A DNA stretch of 64,000 nucleotides. Origin: Blastochloris tepida. Lineage in GTDB: Bacteria; Pseudomonadota; Alphaproteobacteria; Rhizobiales; Xanthobacteraceae. Under the pieces are notes generated by a model that was given only the letters and a program-made list of their open reading frames with translations, was not told where the DNA came from and searched no databases. A program made the position numbers and the translations under genes. Each line of letters opens with the position of its first letter. Position 1 is the first letter of the stretch. The stretch covers positions 2,034,001 to 2,098,000 of the forward strand of contig NZ_AP018907.1 in the NCBI RefSeq assembly GCF_003966715.1, read 5' to 3'. Positions 27,362-38,008 of the stretch are shown here, one piece after another.

Positions 27362-28690
27362 ATGACGCAGCCCAGCGCCGAGGAACAATACCTGCTGGAA
27401 TTGATCAATGCCGAACGTGCGAAGGTCGGCGCCCAGCCGCTCGCGTTCGACGGCGACCTCAATGAAGCCGCTGAGAGCCACAGCGCCTGGATGATCGCCA
27501 CCGACACGTTCTCGCACACCGGCTCCGGCGGCAGCACTGCCGGCCAGCGCATGTCCGCGGCGGGCTACGCTTTCACCGGCTCCTGGGCGTGGGGCGAGAA
27601 CATCGCCTGGGCCACCACGCGCTCGCCGGCCGGCTACCAGGACGAGGTGCAGCTCCTGCACACCAATCTGATGAACTCGTCCGGCCACCGCGCCAATATC
27701 CTCAACGACACTTATCGCGAGGTCGGGCTTGGCATCGAGATCGGCGACTATGGCGGCCGGCAGAGCATGTTCGTGACCGAGGACTTCGCCAAGTCCGGTA
27801 CCAGCACGTTCCTCACCGGCGTCGCGTTCGACGACAAGGATGGCGACAAGTTCTACGATCCGGGCGAAGGCCTCGGCGCCATCACCGTCACCGCTATCAG
27901 CAGCACCGGCACCAAATACACCACGACGACGATGGATGCCGGCGGCTACGACATGGTGCTGCCGACCGGCACCTATACCGTTACCTTCTCCGGCGCCGGC
28001 ATCGCCACCACCACGATGCAGGCCACCGTGGGCAGCAAGAACGTCAAGCTCGACCTGATCGACCCGGCGACGACCGGCAGCGGCGGCGGTACCGGGACGC
28101 CAACGCCGGAGCCCACGCCCACACCGACCCCGCAGCCCGCGGCCATCGTCGGCACGTCGGGCAACAACACGCTCAACGGCACCGCGGCCGCCGACCAGAT
28201 CCAGGGCCTCGCCGGCAACGACAGGCTCTATGGCAAGGACGGGAACGACCGTCTCGAGGGCGGGACGGGCGATGACAGCCTGTGGGGCGGCGCGGGCGCC
28301 GACACCCTTCTCGGCGGCGACGGGCGCGACGTGCTCTATGGCGAGGCCGGGCTCGACATCCTCACCGGCGGCGCGGGCGCCGATCGCTTCGTGTTCAACA
28401 CTGCGCTCGGATCGGGCAATGTCGACACCATCACCGACTTCTCGGTGGTGGACGACACCATCGTGCTGGAGAACGCCATCTTCACCGCGCTCCGCTCGAC
28501 CGGAACCCTGAGCTCGTCGGCATTCTATGCCGGCACGGCGGCCCACGATTCCACCGATCGCATCATCTACAACCCCAATACCGGCGCGCTGATCTATGAT
28601 GCCGACGGCACCGGCTCGGCGGCCGGCGTCCAGGTCGCCCAGCTGACGACGGGGCTGGCGCTGCAATCGTCCGACTTCGCGGTCATCTGA
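27362..28690 (+). CDS. CAP (SCP/PR-1)-domain RTX protein, type I secretion substrate
   Basis: A 442-aa protein without signal peptide. Residues about 8-142 form a CAP domain with H52 (FSHTG), E79 (WGENIAW) and H109 (SSGHRANIL). A SdrD/CNA-B-like beta domain follows (VAFDDKDGDKFYDPGEGLGAITV, about 154-235), then a PTPEPTPTPTPQP linker and RTX repeats (GLAGNDRLYGKDGNDRLEGG...) ending in DRFVFNTALGSGNVDTITDF. It lies 655 bp before the secretion ABC gene in the same direction and is probably its cargo. The role of secreted bacterial CAP proteins is mostly unknown. Confidence 0.92.
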   Translation: MTQPSAEEQYLLELINAERAKVGAQPLAFDGDLNEAAESHSAWMIATDTFSHTGSGGSTAGQRMSAAGYAFTGSWAWGENIAWATTRSPAGYQDEVQLLHTNLMNSSGHRANILNDTYREVGLGIEIGDYGGRQSMFVTEDFAKSGTSTFLTGVAFDDKDGDKFYDPGEGLGAITVTAISSTGTKYTTTTMDAGGYDMVLPTGTYTVTFSGAGIATTTMQATVGSKNVKLDLIDPATTGSGGGTGTPTPEPTPTPTPQPAAIVGTSGNNTLNGTAAADQIQGLAGNDRLYGKDGNDRLEGGTGDDSLWGGAGADTLLGGDGRDVLYGEAGLDILTGGAGADRFVFNTALGSGNVDTITDFSVVDDTIVLENAIFTALRSTGTLSSSAFYAGTAAHDSTDRIIYNPNTGALIYDADGTGSAAGVQVAQLTTGLALQSSDFAVI

Positions 28691-29079
28691 TGCGACGTCC
28701 GGCCCGAGGGCGGGATTTCCGTCCTCGGTTGTGGCGGTATTTGCGAATCCGGTTCCGTGGACAACGAAACGCTTACCCGGGAGCCGTATCGTGTGGCTTC
28801 CGGGTGCCCGTCTCCGCATCCCGGGCATCGCCTCGCTGAAGATCTGCGTTCGGAACCGGGATCTTCGAACAACGGACGCAGGCCGGACCGGCCGGCTCCC
28901 GCATCGATGGCCGGGTGTCAATGATCTGACATCGGCGTGCCCTAATCACCCTGGCGTGGATCGGGCGTTCAGGGTGAGCAGTCGTCTCCGCAGGATCGGT
29001 TTCCCCTCTTGCGGAGAATCCTCCACCGCTCGACGTGGCCTCTCTTGACGGCAACGAATTGTTGCAGAACGTTCATACC

Positions 29080-29130
29080 AGAGCATTCTCCGCAGGAGCG
29101 GGGACCGGTTTTGCGAAAGAGAATGCGACA
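29080..29130. repeat. Dispersed intergenic repeat, partial reverse copy
   Basis: AGAGCATTCTCCGCAGGAGC, then ACCGGTTTTGCGAAAGAGAATGCGACA in parts, match the second half of the element at 12909-13013 in reverse orientation. Confidence 0.65.
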
Positions 29131-29198
29131 ATTCAATAATGCCAACGGCCCCGGACGCCGACGCGTGGGGCCGTTGTCTCTTGCGGATTTTCTCATCC

Positions 29199-29260
29199 GA
29201 AATCAAGGATTTCGCGAAAATCCGCGACCGGAACCAACGGTCCGCGTTCGCGGCCGTTGG
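29199..29260. repeat. 62-bp dispersed repeat, copy 2
   Basis: About 94% identical to 13427-13488. Both copies read through in one plus frame as EIKDFAKIRDRNQRSAFAA, but the context shows a repeat and not a protein domain. Confidence 0.75.
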
Positions 29261-29345
29261 GATAGCTTGGATCGTTCGCTCGGTTCAGTCGGATCGGCGG
29301 ACGCTCTTGCATTTCGACTATAGACGACCCCACCAGGAACAGGCC

Positions 29346-31127
29346 GTGTCGACGTCCCGACAGCATTCGAAACCGGCGGAGGCGACGCCGATCGCCCGCA
29401 CCCTGCGGGCCTGCCGCGCCGCCTTCGTGGCGCTGGCCCTGTTCAGCGGGCTCATCAATGTCCTGATGCTCACCAGCTCACTGTTCATGATGCAGGTCTA
29501 TGACCGCGTCCTGACCAGCCACAGCGTGCCGACCCTGGTGGCGCTGAGCGTCATCGCCATCGGGCTCTACCTGTTCCAGGGCGCGCTCGAAGTGATCCGC
29601 GGCCGGCTGTTCGTGCGCATTGCCGAGCGCGTCGACGCCGAGGCCGGCGCCCGGCTTTTCCCGACCATCGTGCGCATGCCGCTGCGGGCCAGCCGCGGCA
29701 CGGTCGATCCCATGCAGGCCACCCGCGACCTGGAGGCGATCCGCAGCTTCCTATCCGGCAACGGGCCGGCCGCGCTGTTCGACCTGCCGTGGATCCCGGT
29801 CTATCTGGCCGTCGTCTTCGCGCTGCATCCTTTGCTCGGCTGGGTGACGGTGGCCGGCTCGGTGGTGCTGATCGGCCTGACGGCCCTGGCCGACCTATGG
29901 TCGCGCCAGCCGACCCGCGAGGCGCTGTCGGCGCTCTCCGCCCGCAGTCACCTCGCCGACACCGCCCAGCGCGGCACCGAGGTGGTGACCTCCATGGGCA
30001 TGGCCGCCGAGCTCGGCCAGCGCTGGGGCGCGGCGCAGGAGGCGTTCCTTGCCGCGCAGCGCCACGCCACCGACGTCAGCAGCGGCCTGTCGGCGCTGTC
30101 GCGCACGCTGCGCTACGTGCTGCAATCGGCCATGCTGGGGCTTGCCGCCTATCTGGCGATCCTCGGCGAGATTTCGGCGGGCTCTATCATCGCGGCCTCG
30201 ATCCTCGGCGCGCGGGCCCTGGCGCCCGTCGATCTGGCGATCGCGAACTGGCGCGGCTTCGTCGCCGCCCGGCAGGGCTACCACCGGCTGGTTCGGCTGT
30301 TCGAGGCATTCCCGGCACCGCCGCCGCGGCTGAAACTGCCGGCGCCGACATCCGCCCTGCGGATCGAGAGCCTCTACGTCGCCGCCCCCGGCGAGCGCGA
30401 GCCGATCCTGAAAGGCGCCAACTTCGCGCTGCGGGCGGGCGACGGGCTCGGCGTCATCGGCCCCTCCGCCTCCGGCAAGTCGACGCTCGGCCGCGCGCTG
30501 GTCGGGCTGTGGCCGCCGCTCAAGGGCAAGGTGATGCTGGATGGCGCCTCGCTCGACCAGTGGGATCCCGAGGCGCTCGGCCCGCACATCGGCTATCTGC
30601 CGCAGGACGTGCAGCTCTTCGACGGCACCGTGGCCGACAACATCGCCCGCATGGCCGCCAATGCGCCCTCGGAGGCGGTCATCGCCGCGGCCCAGCAGGC
30701 CGGGCTGCACGAATACATCCTGGCCATGGCCGACGGCTACAATACGCGGGTCGGCCAGGGCGGCGCCCATCTTTCCGCCGGGCAGCGCCAGCGGCTGGGG
30801 CTGGCGCGGGCGCTCTACGGCAACCCGTTCCTGGTGGTGCTCGATGAGCCGAACGCCAATCTCGACGCCGAGGGCGAGGCCTCGGTCGCCCACGCCATCC
30901 GCTCGGTGCGCGAGCGCGGCGGCATCGCCGTGGTCATCGCCCACCGGCCGAGCGCCATCGCCGCGGTCGACCAGCTCCTGGTGATCCGCGCGGGCGAGAT
31001 CGTCGCGTTCGGCCCGAAGGACGAAGTGCTGGCCAAGACGGTGCGCAATGTCGCCTCGCTCGCCGGCAAGCCGGGGCCGCGGCCGGTGCCCGCCGCCGGT
31101 CAGGTGGCAACGGGAGGCATCCTGTGA
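29346..31127 (+). CDS. Type I secretion ABC transporter, PrtD-like
   Basis: Inner-membrane exporter ATPase of 593 aa that drives RTX protein export. A transmembrane domain of about six helices (residues 25-320) with the MMQVYDRVLTSHSVPTLVALS motif of PrtD/AprD proteins is followed by the ATPase with Walker A GPSASGKST, LPQDVQLFDGTVADNIARM, signature LSAGQRQRLGLARAL and Walker B VVLDEPNANLD. There is no C39 peptidase domain. I start at the GTG at 29346 after AGGAACAGG; the longer frame begins in repeat DNA. It overlaps the fusion-protein gene by 4 bp. Confidence 0.94.
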   Translation: MSTSRQHSKPAEATPIARTLRACRAAFVALALFSGLINVLMLTSSLFMMQVYDRVLTSHSVPTLVALSVIAIGLYLFQGALEVIRGRLFVRIAERVDAEAGARLFPTIVRMPLRASRGTVDPMQATRDLEAIRSFLSGNGPAALFDLPWIPVYLAVVFALHPLLGWVTVAGSVVLIGLTALADLWSRQPTREALSALSARSHLADTAQRGTEVVTSMGMAAELGQRWGAAQEAFLAAQRHATDVSSGLSALSRTLRYVLQSAMLGLAAYLAILGEISAGSIIAASILGARALAPVDLAIANWRGFVAARQGYHRLVRLFEAFPAPPPRLKLPAPTSALRIESLYVAAPGEREPILKGANFALRAGDGLGVIGPSASGKSTLGRALVGLWPPLKGKVMLDGASLDQWDPEALGPHIGYLPQDVQLFDGTVADNIARMAANAPSEAVIAAAQQAGLHEYILAMADGYNTRVGQGGAHLSAGQRQRLGLARALYGNPFLVVLDEPNANLDAEGEASVAHAIRSVRERGGIAVVIAHRPSAIAAVDQLLVIRAGEIVAFGPKDEVLAKTVRNVASLAGKPGPRPVPAAGQVATGGIL

Positions 31128-32485
31128 GCAGATCCCCGCGTATGCCGCAGCCGACACCGCCTTCCCCCGCCGCGCCGCCCTCGCTGGCTGGGCGCGCCGC
31201 CGCCTCGATCCGGCGCCACGTGCTGGTCGGCCTCATCCTGGCTGTCGGCTTCGGCGGCACCGCCGCAGCCTGGAGCCTGATGGCCGAGCTGTCGGGCGCG
31301 GTGGTGGCGAGCGGAACGGTGGTGGTGGAGACCAATCTCAAGCGCGTCCAGCACCCGACCGGCGGCGTGGTCGGCGCGCTGTTCGTGCAGGAGGGCGACC
31401 ATGTCGAGGCCGGCCAGCTCGTGCTGCGGCTCGACGAGACCGCGACCAAGGCCAATCTGGCGATCATCGTCAACGAGATGACCGCGCTGCGCACGCGGCT
31501 GGCGCGCCTGACCGCCGAGCGCGACGGCGCCCAGGACATGACCGTTCCGCCCGACATCGCGCACCGGGCGCGTCTCGAACCCGAGATCCAGACCCTGGTC
31601 GATGGCGAGCGGCTGCTGTTCGCCTCGCGCGCCCGCACCCAGGCGGGCCTGCGCGAGCAGCTCACCGAGCGCGTCCAGCAGCTTCGCGAGGAGATCAAGG
31701 GCGTGGAGGCGCAACAGCGCTCGCTGGAGGCGCAGCTGCGGGTGGCCCAGAGCGAGATGCAGGACGTCCAGGATCTCTACGCCAAGAACCTGGTGCCGCG
31801 CACCCGGGTGAGCCAGCTCGAGCGCGAGATCATCCGCATCGAGGGTTCGATCGGCGAGTTCGTCGCCCGCATCGCCCAGAGCCGCGGCCGCATCAGCGAG
31901 ACCGAGCTGCAGATCATCCAGCTCGACAAGGACCGCGCCACCGAGGTCGCCAAGGAAGTCCGCGAGGTCGAGACCCGCATCGCCGAACTCGCCGAGCGCC
32001 GCACGGCGGCGGAGGACCAGTTGCGGCGGGTCGACGTGCGCTCGCCCGGCGCCGGCTTCGTCCACCAGCTCGTGGTGCACACGGTGGGCGGGGTGGTCGG
32101 CCCCGGCGAGACGGTGATGCAGATCGTGCCCGAATCCGACGCACTGGTGGTGGAGGCGCGGATCAGCCCCTCCGATATCGACCAGCTCTATATCGGCCAG
32201 GAGACGCGGGTCCGCTTCTCGGCGTTCAGCCAGCGCACCACGCCGGAATTCAAGGGAACCATCTTCCGCATCTCCGCCGACCTGTCGCGGGACGAGAAGA
32301 CCGGCCAGCCATTCTATGTTGCCGGCATCCGCGTGCCCGAGGCGGAGCTGCACGGTTCGAACGACCTCAAGCTCATGCCCGGCATGCCGGCCGAGGTGTT
32401 CGCCACCACGTCCGAGCGCACCGTGGCGCAGGTTCTGCTGAAGCCGCTGTTCGACCACATGAACCGGTCGCTTCGCGAGGATTGA
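31124..32485 (+). CDS. Type I secretion membrane-fusion protein, PrtE/HlyD-like
   Basis: Periplasmic adaptor of 453 aa linking the ABC transporter to an outer-membrane channel. One N-terminal helix (about residues 32-55) precedes the lipoyl half-motif GTVVVETNLKRVQHPTGGVVGALFVQEGD, a long alpha-helical hairpin (about 110-310), and the barrel motif VRSPGAGFVHQLVVHTVGGVVGPGE. The C-terminal MPGMPAEVFATTSERT is typical. The GTG start overlaps the ABC stop (GTGA). No TolC gene follows. Confidence 0.94.
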   Translation: MSRSPRMPQPTPPSPAAPPSLAGRAAASIRRHVLVGLILAVGFGGTAAAWSLMAELSGAVVASGTVVVETNLKRVQHPTGGVVGALFVQEGDHVEAGQLVLRLDETATKANLAIIVNEMTALRTRLARLTAERDGAQDMTVPPDIAHRARLEPEIQTLVDGERLLFASRARTQAGLREQLTERVQQLREEIKGVEAQQRSLEAQLRVAQSEMQDVQDLYAKNLVPRTRVSQLEREIIRIEGSIGEFVARIAQSRGRISETELQIIQLDKDRATEVAKEVREVETRIAELAERRTAAEDQLRRVDVRSPGAGFVHQLVVHTVGGVVGPGETVMQIVPESDALVVEARISPSDIDQLYIGQETRVRFSAFSQRTTPEFKGTIFRISADLSRDEKTGQPFYVAGIRVPEAELHGSNDLKLMPGMPAEVFATTSERTVAQVLLKPLFDHMNRSLRED

Positions 32486-32500
32486 CGCCGGCGGCCAAAT

Positions 32501-33091
32501 TCAATCCGTCAAACCCGCGGCTTCGAACAGCGCATTCACCCGGGCGAAGGCAGAGTGGGCGCCAATGGCAACGCGCGGCTCCTCCTCGGGGCTCAGCGCA
32601 GCGGCGTCGAGCGCATTGGTGAAGCGGTGCCAGTGCAGGCCGCGTCCCTGCGGGTGGCCGCGCATGTGGCGGGCGCCGAAGCTCTCGTCGAAACCGAGCT
32701 TGACGGTCTCCTTGAGCAGGAAGGGCGAGCCGAGATCGGCGCCCTCGGCGACATAGAGCCAGCCCATCGCCGCCGGCAGGTCGATGGCGCCGCCGAACAG
32801 CGGCGGCTCGCTTGGCGGCAGGTCGAGGCCGAGGTCGCGCACGTCCTGCTCGGCCAGCGGCAGGCGGCGGCGCTCGGCGAGGTCGGAAAAGACGGCGCAG
32901 AGGCCCGGCTCGGCATAGAGCGGGTCGATGTCGCGGAAGAACCGGAGCTGCATCAGCACGAACCGGCCATAACGGTCACGGTCGCGGAACGGATCGCCGG
33001 CCATGATGCGGGCGTCGAGGGCGCGGTGCACCGCGTCGGTGTCGCTCTGCAGCCGCCGCCAGCGCGACGCGGATGCCGGCATCGCCGTCAT
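32501..33091 (-). CDS. Heme oxygenase-like protein (biliverdin-producing, BphO type)
   Basis: Protein of 196 aa with the heme-oxygenase fold pattern: the probable proximal His in DTDAVHRALD (about residue 22), the helical segment YGRFVLMQLRFFRDIDPLY, and GWLYVAEGADLGSPFLLKETVKLGFDES, where the AEGADLGSP stretch matches the distal helix of bacterial enzymes. It would open heme to biliverdin, usable by a bacteriophytochrome or for iron recovery. No phytochrome gene is nearby. It is convergent with the secretion operon. Confidence 0.78.
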   Translation of the reverse strand: MTAMPASASRWRRLQSDTDAVHRALDARIMAGDPFRDRDRYGRFVLMQLRFFRDIDPLYAEPGLCAVFSDLAERRRLPLAEQDVRDLGLDLPPSEPPLFGGAIDLPAAMGWLYVAEGADLGSPFLLKETVKLGFDESFGARHMRGHPQGRGLHWHRFTNALDAAALSPEEEPRVAIGAHSAFARVNALFEAAGLTD

Positions 33092-33315
33092 AGCTCTTCT
33101 CCTCGGCGTTCTTTCGGGCAGGGTTCGCGGGCAGGGTTCGATCCGGCCCGGTCATAGACCGGAACCGGGCGGGCGCCGAGAAAATTGTGGCCGGCGGCGG
33201 CGCCTGCGCCAAACCATGGGCAATTGCCGCAAGCTCGGCTAATTGCTTACCTACGATTCCAACCCGACCGGACTGCACCACGCGGCCGCGACATGCGCCG
33301 CCTGCGGAGACTGAG

Positions 33316-33927
33316 ATGACGCTGCCCGACCGCCCGGCCGTTCGCCGGCTCGAAGGTCCCCGCCCGCCCCGCCCCCACGCCGGGCGCAGCGTGCCCGACC
33401 GGCAGCGGCCGCTCGGCGCGCCGCCGGCAATGGCGCTGAAGCGACCGCACAAGTTCGATCCCGATGCCGAGCCGGAGCTGTTCCAGGGCGTGCTGGCACG
33501 CCGGATGGTCGCCTTCCTGGTCGATGTCTGCATCGTCCTGGCGCCGATGATCGTGCTGTGGGTGATGTTCGCCATCCTCGGCGTGCTGACCCTCGGCCTT
33601 GGCTGGATGCTGTTCTGGCTGATTGGCCCGGCGGCGCTGGGCTGGGCTTTGCTCTACACCGCGACCACGCTCGGCGGGCCCTATTCCGCCACGGTCGGCA
33701 TGCGCATGCACGGGCTGGAGATGCGCACCTGGTATGGCGCGCCGGTCTATCCGCTGCTCGCCTGCGTGCGCCTTCTGGTGTTCTTCATCGTGGTGTCGGT
33801 GCTGACGCCGGCCGTGCTGCTGCTGGGGCTGTTCAACGGCCGCCGCCGGCTGCTGCACGACTTCATCTGCGGCACGGTGGTAATCAACACGGTGCCGCGC
33901 TCGGTGGAGCTGGTGATCCGGCGCTGA
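33316..33927 (+). CDS. RDD-family membrane protein
   Basis: Protein of 203 aa. A basic Pro-rich N-terminus (to residue 45) precedes the RDD domain, which starts with the Arg pair in LARRMVAFLVDVCIVLAP and has the conserved Asp in the first helix. Hydrophobic segments lie at about 62-84, 95-115 and 145-175; TVGMRMHGLEMRTWYG and RRRLLHDFICGTVVI are characteristic. Function unknown, possibly transport. The ATG at 33316 follows GGAGA. Confidence 0.85.
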   Translation: MTLPDRPAVRRLEGPRPPRPHAGRSVPDRQRPLGAPPAMALKRPHKFDPDAEPELFQGVLARRMVAFLVDVCIVLAPMIVLWVMFAILGVLTLGLGWMLFWLIGPAALGWALLYTATTLGGPYSATVGMRMHGLEMRTWYGAPVYPLLACVRLLVFFIVVSVLTPAVLLLGLFNGRRRLLHDFICGTVVINTVPRSVELVIRR

Positions 33928-33946
33928 CAGACCGGACGCATAAGCC

Positions 33947-34180
33947 CTATCCCTGGCGGCGGATGGTGAAAACGAGCACCCCGCCGGCCTCCTCACGACC
34001 TTCGAGCGTGTCGCCGGTTTCCTGGCACAGGTGCGGAATGTCGATCACCGACATCGGATCGGTGCAGCGCACCACGAGCCGCCCCCCCGGCGCGATGCGG
34101 CCCAGCGCCTTGCGCGTTCTGAGCACGGGCAGCGGGCATTTCAGCCCTTCGAGGTCGAGCACGTTCGCGGCGTCGGTCAC
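33947..34180 (-). CDS. TusA/SirA-like sulfurtransferase
   Basis: Small 77-aa protein of the sulfur-carrier family, with the diagnostic C-P-x-P motif in LEGLKCPLPVLRTRKAL (reactive Cys15) and the VRCTDPMSVIDIPHLCQETG segment. Members relay persulfide sulfur to tRNA thiolation or molybdenum cofactor steps. It is convergent with the RDD gene, 19 bp away. Partners are not in the neighbourhood, though two cysteine desulfurases lie in the suf operon at 40.7-47.5 kb. Confidence 0.9.
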   Translation of the reverse strand: MTDAANVLDLEGLKCPLPVLRTRKALGRIAPGGRLVVRCTDPMSVIDIPHLCQETGDTLEGREEAGGVLVFTIRRQG

Positions 34181-34190
34181 GCCGGCCTTC

Positions 34191-34230
34191 TAGAGCATTT
34201 TCCGCACAAGTGGGAACCGGTTCTGCGCAA
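34191..34230. repeat. Dispersed intergenic repeat, short reverse copy
   Basis: TAGAGCATTTTCCGCACAAG followed by TGGGAACCGGTTCTGCGC resembles the reverse complement of the end of the element at 12909-13013. Confidence 0.65.
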
Positions 34231-34253
34231 GAACTGGAAGGTCGGAGCCCGTC

Positions 34254-34460
34254 TCAGCGGTCGGCGGCGACGCGCCGACCCCGAACCAGTTCGCGCGCCG
34301 CCTTCTGCGCTGCGCGGGGCGTGGCGAAGCGGCGCTCCTCAAGGCCGATATAGGGCTTGATGGCGGCAAAGAAGCGAAAGGCCCGGTCCTCGTCGGGCAC
34401 CACGATGCCGACGGCTTCGTCATCGATTTCAATGATGTAAGCACCGGTCGAGCCGCTCAT
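34254..34460 (-). CDS. Small conserved-looking hypothetical protein
   Basis: A 68-aa protein I cannot name: an acidic N-terminal half (YIIEIDDEAVGIVVPDEDRAFRFFAAI) and a basic C-terminal helix (RAAQKAARELVRGRRV). A strong AGGGGAGA ribosome site precedes the ATG, and a CtrA-type box lies about 120 bp upstream. It has the look of a small regulatory or DNA-associated protein, but this is not established. Confidence 0.65.
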   Translation of the reverse strand: MSGSTGAYIIEIDDEAVGIVVPDEDRAFRFFAAIKPYIGLEERRFATPRAAQKAARELVRGRRVAADR

Positions 34461-34879
34461 CGGAATCTCCCCTGCCGCCTATGGCGGCGACTGAACAAGG
34501 TTCGGCATCGGGCGAAGCGAAGGCTCAAAGCGCGTCTTCAAGAGGACCGTACATATTAATCTTAGGACGCGCCCCAAATCGTTAATCAATCGTTAACGCG
34601 CGTGCGGCAAATCGTCTGGCATTGAGCCGAAGACGACTCAAGGTCTGATCGGTAACCCTCCCAGACTCCCCGTGTCGCACCGTTGAACAGACGTTCGGCC
34701 TCAGAAATCACCCTGCGTACGGCGCCCGTTTAGACAGTGATTCTGACGGTTTGATATCAAGCGGTTGACGATTTTCCATTTGCGGCAACGCGGCCGATCC
34801 TGTCGCCGCGCCGTCCGGCCGGGGGCGTCCGCGCCATCATGAAGGTAACCTGTTTCATGGCTGGACAGGACCGGCCGGC
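34461..34879. other. Divergent intergenic region
   Basis: About 420 bp between the small gene (minus) and the MFS gene (plus). It is notably less GC-rich at 34545-34600 and 34735-34785. It holds the CtrA-type box at 34582. No gene or RNA was recognised. Confidence 0.5.
34582..34597. promoter_or_regulatory. CtrA-type binding box
   Basis: TTAATCAATCGTTAAC fits the full CtrA consensus TTAA-N7-TTAAC exactly. CtrA is the cell-cycle master regulator of alphaproteobacteria. The site lies about 120 bp upstream of the small gene at 34254-34460 and 283 bp upstream of the MFS start. One match in a low-GC patch can be chance. Confidence 0.5.
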
Positions 34880-36154
34880 GTGACCAAATTGCGCGGTTCT
34901 GGCGCCCGGCCTGTCGTCGCACCGTCAGATATGCCGGCTAAGAGCCCCACCATGTCGCTGTCAGGCTTCTCGCTTCCGGACTTCGTTCCCCGCTGGTCGG
35001 CAGGCGAGCCGGAGCATGCCCGCATGCTGTCGATCGCCGCAGCGATCGCGGCGGTGACGGTGGTCGGGTTCGGCCTCAGCCTGTCGATCCCGCTCCTCAC
35101 CTTCGAGCTGGAGCGGCGCGGCATCTCCCCGACCTGGATCGGCCTCAACACCGCGACGGCGGGGATCGCCAATATCCTGATGGCGCCGCTGGTGCCCTAT
35201 CTGCTGCGCCATTTCGGGGTGGTGAAGCTCCTGATCGGCGCGGGCGTGGCGGGCGCGGTCTCGCTCCTGGCGTTCAAGCTCGCCGGGCCGTTCTGGCTGT
35301 GGTTTCCGCTGCGCTTCGTTGCCGGCGGCGCGCTGTGCGTGGTGTTCGTGGTCTCCGAATTCTGGATCAATTCGGCGGCGCCCGAGAACCGGCGCGGTCT
35401 GGTGATGGGCATCTACGCCACGATGCTGGCGGTGGGCTTCGCCGCCGGCCCCGTGCTGCTGGCGGTAGTCGGCACCACCGGCCTGCTGCCGTTTGCGATC
35501 GGCACGGTGATCATGCTGCTGGCGATGATCCCGGTGGTTGCCGCCGGGCCGCTGGTGCCGACCATCTCCGCCACCTCCCAGCATAGCGTCGGCCGCTTCC
35601 TGCTGATCGCGCCGACCGCGACGCTGGCCGCGCTGGTGTTCGGCGCGGTCGAGACCGGCTCGATGAGCTTCCTGCCGCTGCTCGGGCTGCGCCTCGGCAT
35701 GAACGAGAACGCGGCGGCACTGCTGCTCTCGGCCGCCATGCTTGGCAATGTCGCCTTCCAGATTCCGATCGGCTGGCTGTCGGACCGTGCCGACCGCCGG
35801 CTGGTGCTCGCCGGCTGCGGGGCGGCGGGTGCGATCGGGGCACTGGCCATGACCGTGGTGCCCTCGGGATGGTCGTTCATGGCCCTGGTGTTCGTGTGGG
35901 GCGGCATCGTCGCCTCGCTCTACACGGTCGGCCTCGCCCATCTCGGCTCGCGCTACCGCGGCGCCGACCTCGCGTCCGCCAATGCAGCGTTCATCATGCT
36001 CTATTCGGTGGGCTTTACCTTCGGCCCGCCGGGGCTCGGCGCGGCGATGGACGCCTGGAGCCCGTGGGGCTTTCCGGTGGCGCTGGCCGCCGCGCTCGGC
36101 CTCTATACGCTGGTGGTGGTGGTGCGGCGGAAGCTCCACCCGCAGCAGCCGTAA
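34880..36154 (+). CDS. MFS transporter
   Basis: Inner-membrane protein of up to 424 aa with about 12 hydrophobic helices starting near residue 50. Visible family features include the loop GWLSDRADRRLVLAG between helices 8 and 9 and the conserved Arg-rich turn ENRRGLVMGIYATMLAVGFAAGP. The pattern (FVVSEFWINSAAPENRRG) resembles YcaD-type or drug/sugar MFS carriers. The start is uncertain: GTG 34880 has a GGACAGGA site, while ATGs at 34931, 34952 and 35024 are possible. Substrate unknown. Confidence 0.85.
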   Translation: MTKLRGSGARPVVAPSDMPAKSPTMSLSGFSLPDFVPRWSAGEPEHARMLSIAAAIAAVTVVGFGLSLSIPLLTFELERRGISPTWIGLNTATAGIANILMAPLVPYLLRHFGVVKLLIGAGVAGAVSLLAFKLAGPFWLWFPLRFVAGGALCVVFVVSEFWINSAAPENRRGLVMGIYATMLAVGFAAGPVLLAVVGTTGLLPFAIGTVIMLLAMIPVVAAGPLVPTISATSQHSVGRFLLIAPTATLAALVFGAVETGSMSFLPLLGLRLGMNENAAALLLSAAMLGNVAFQIPIGWLSDRADRRLVLAGCGAAGAIGALAMTVVPSGWSFMALVFVWGGIVASLYTVGLAHLGSRYRGADLASANAAFIMLYSVGFTFGPPGLGAAMDAWSPWGFPVALAAALGLYTLVVVVRRKLHPQQP

Positions 36155-36351
36155 GAGACCGGCTTGACCGCTCCCGATCACGCCGCGCCGCTACCCCCTT
36201 GACCCGACGCACCTCATTGACACTGCGACGCCACACCGTATGGTGCCGGTTCTATCGGCAGGGTGCGGCGCTTTCCTGCGCCCGCGCCTATTGCATCTGT
36301 GCTTTCGGTCCCGACGGCGCGTTCTCAGGGGCCTGATCCGAGACCGCATCA

Positions 36352-37842
<1,491 letters not shown>

Positions 37843-37872
37843 CGTTACTTCAATACCCGCCAGCAGCAGCTT

Positions 37873-37898
37873 CCGCCCCCGGGGGCGGACGCATTTTT
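37873..37898 (+). terminator. Terminator after the helicase gene
   Basis: CCGCCCCCGGGGGCGG (37873-37888) is a perfect palindrome 30 bp past the stop, followed by ACGCATTTTT. Confidence 0.7.
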
Positions 37899-38008
37899 CT
37901 GCGCGTTTACCGCATATTCAGAAGCGGGCGGCTAAACTCAGCATTGTCGCTTCATCGATTTATCAATTTGGATTTCGCGTACGGGGGCCGGGGCCCCGGA
38001 GGGAATTC

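Larger units (their letters stand above)
28691..29345. other. Repeat-rich region upstream of the secretion operon
   Basis: About 650 bp with no supported gene. It contains the dispersed repeats annotated at 29080-29130 and 29199-29260, and a perfect GC-rich stem ACGGCCCC/GGGGCCGT at about 29145-29175. An open frame from 29139 runs into the ABC gene, but its first 69 codons are repeat sequence. Confidence 0.5.

Noticed and set aside
29199..29260. Peptide EIKDFAKIRDRNQRSAFAA as a shared protein domain
   Set aside because: The same DNA repeat occurs at 13427-13488 in non-coding sequence, so the shared peptide is a by-product of the repeat.
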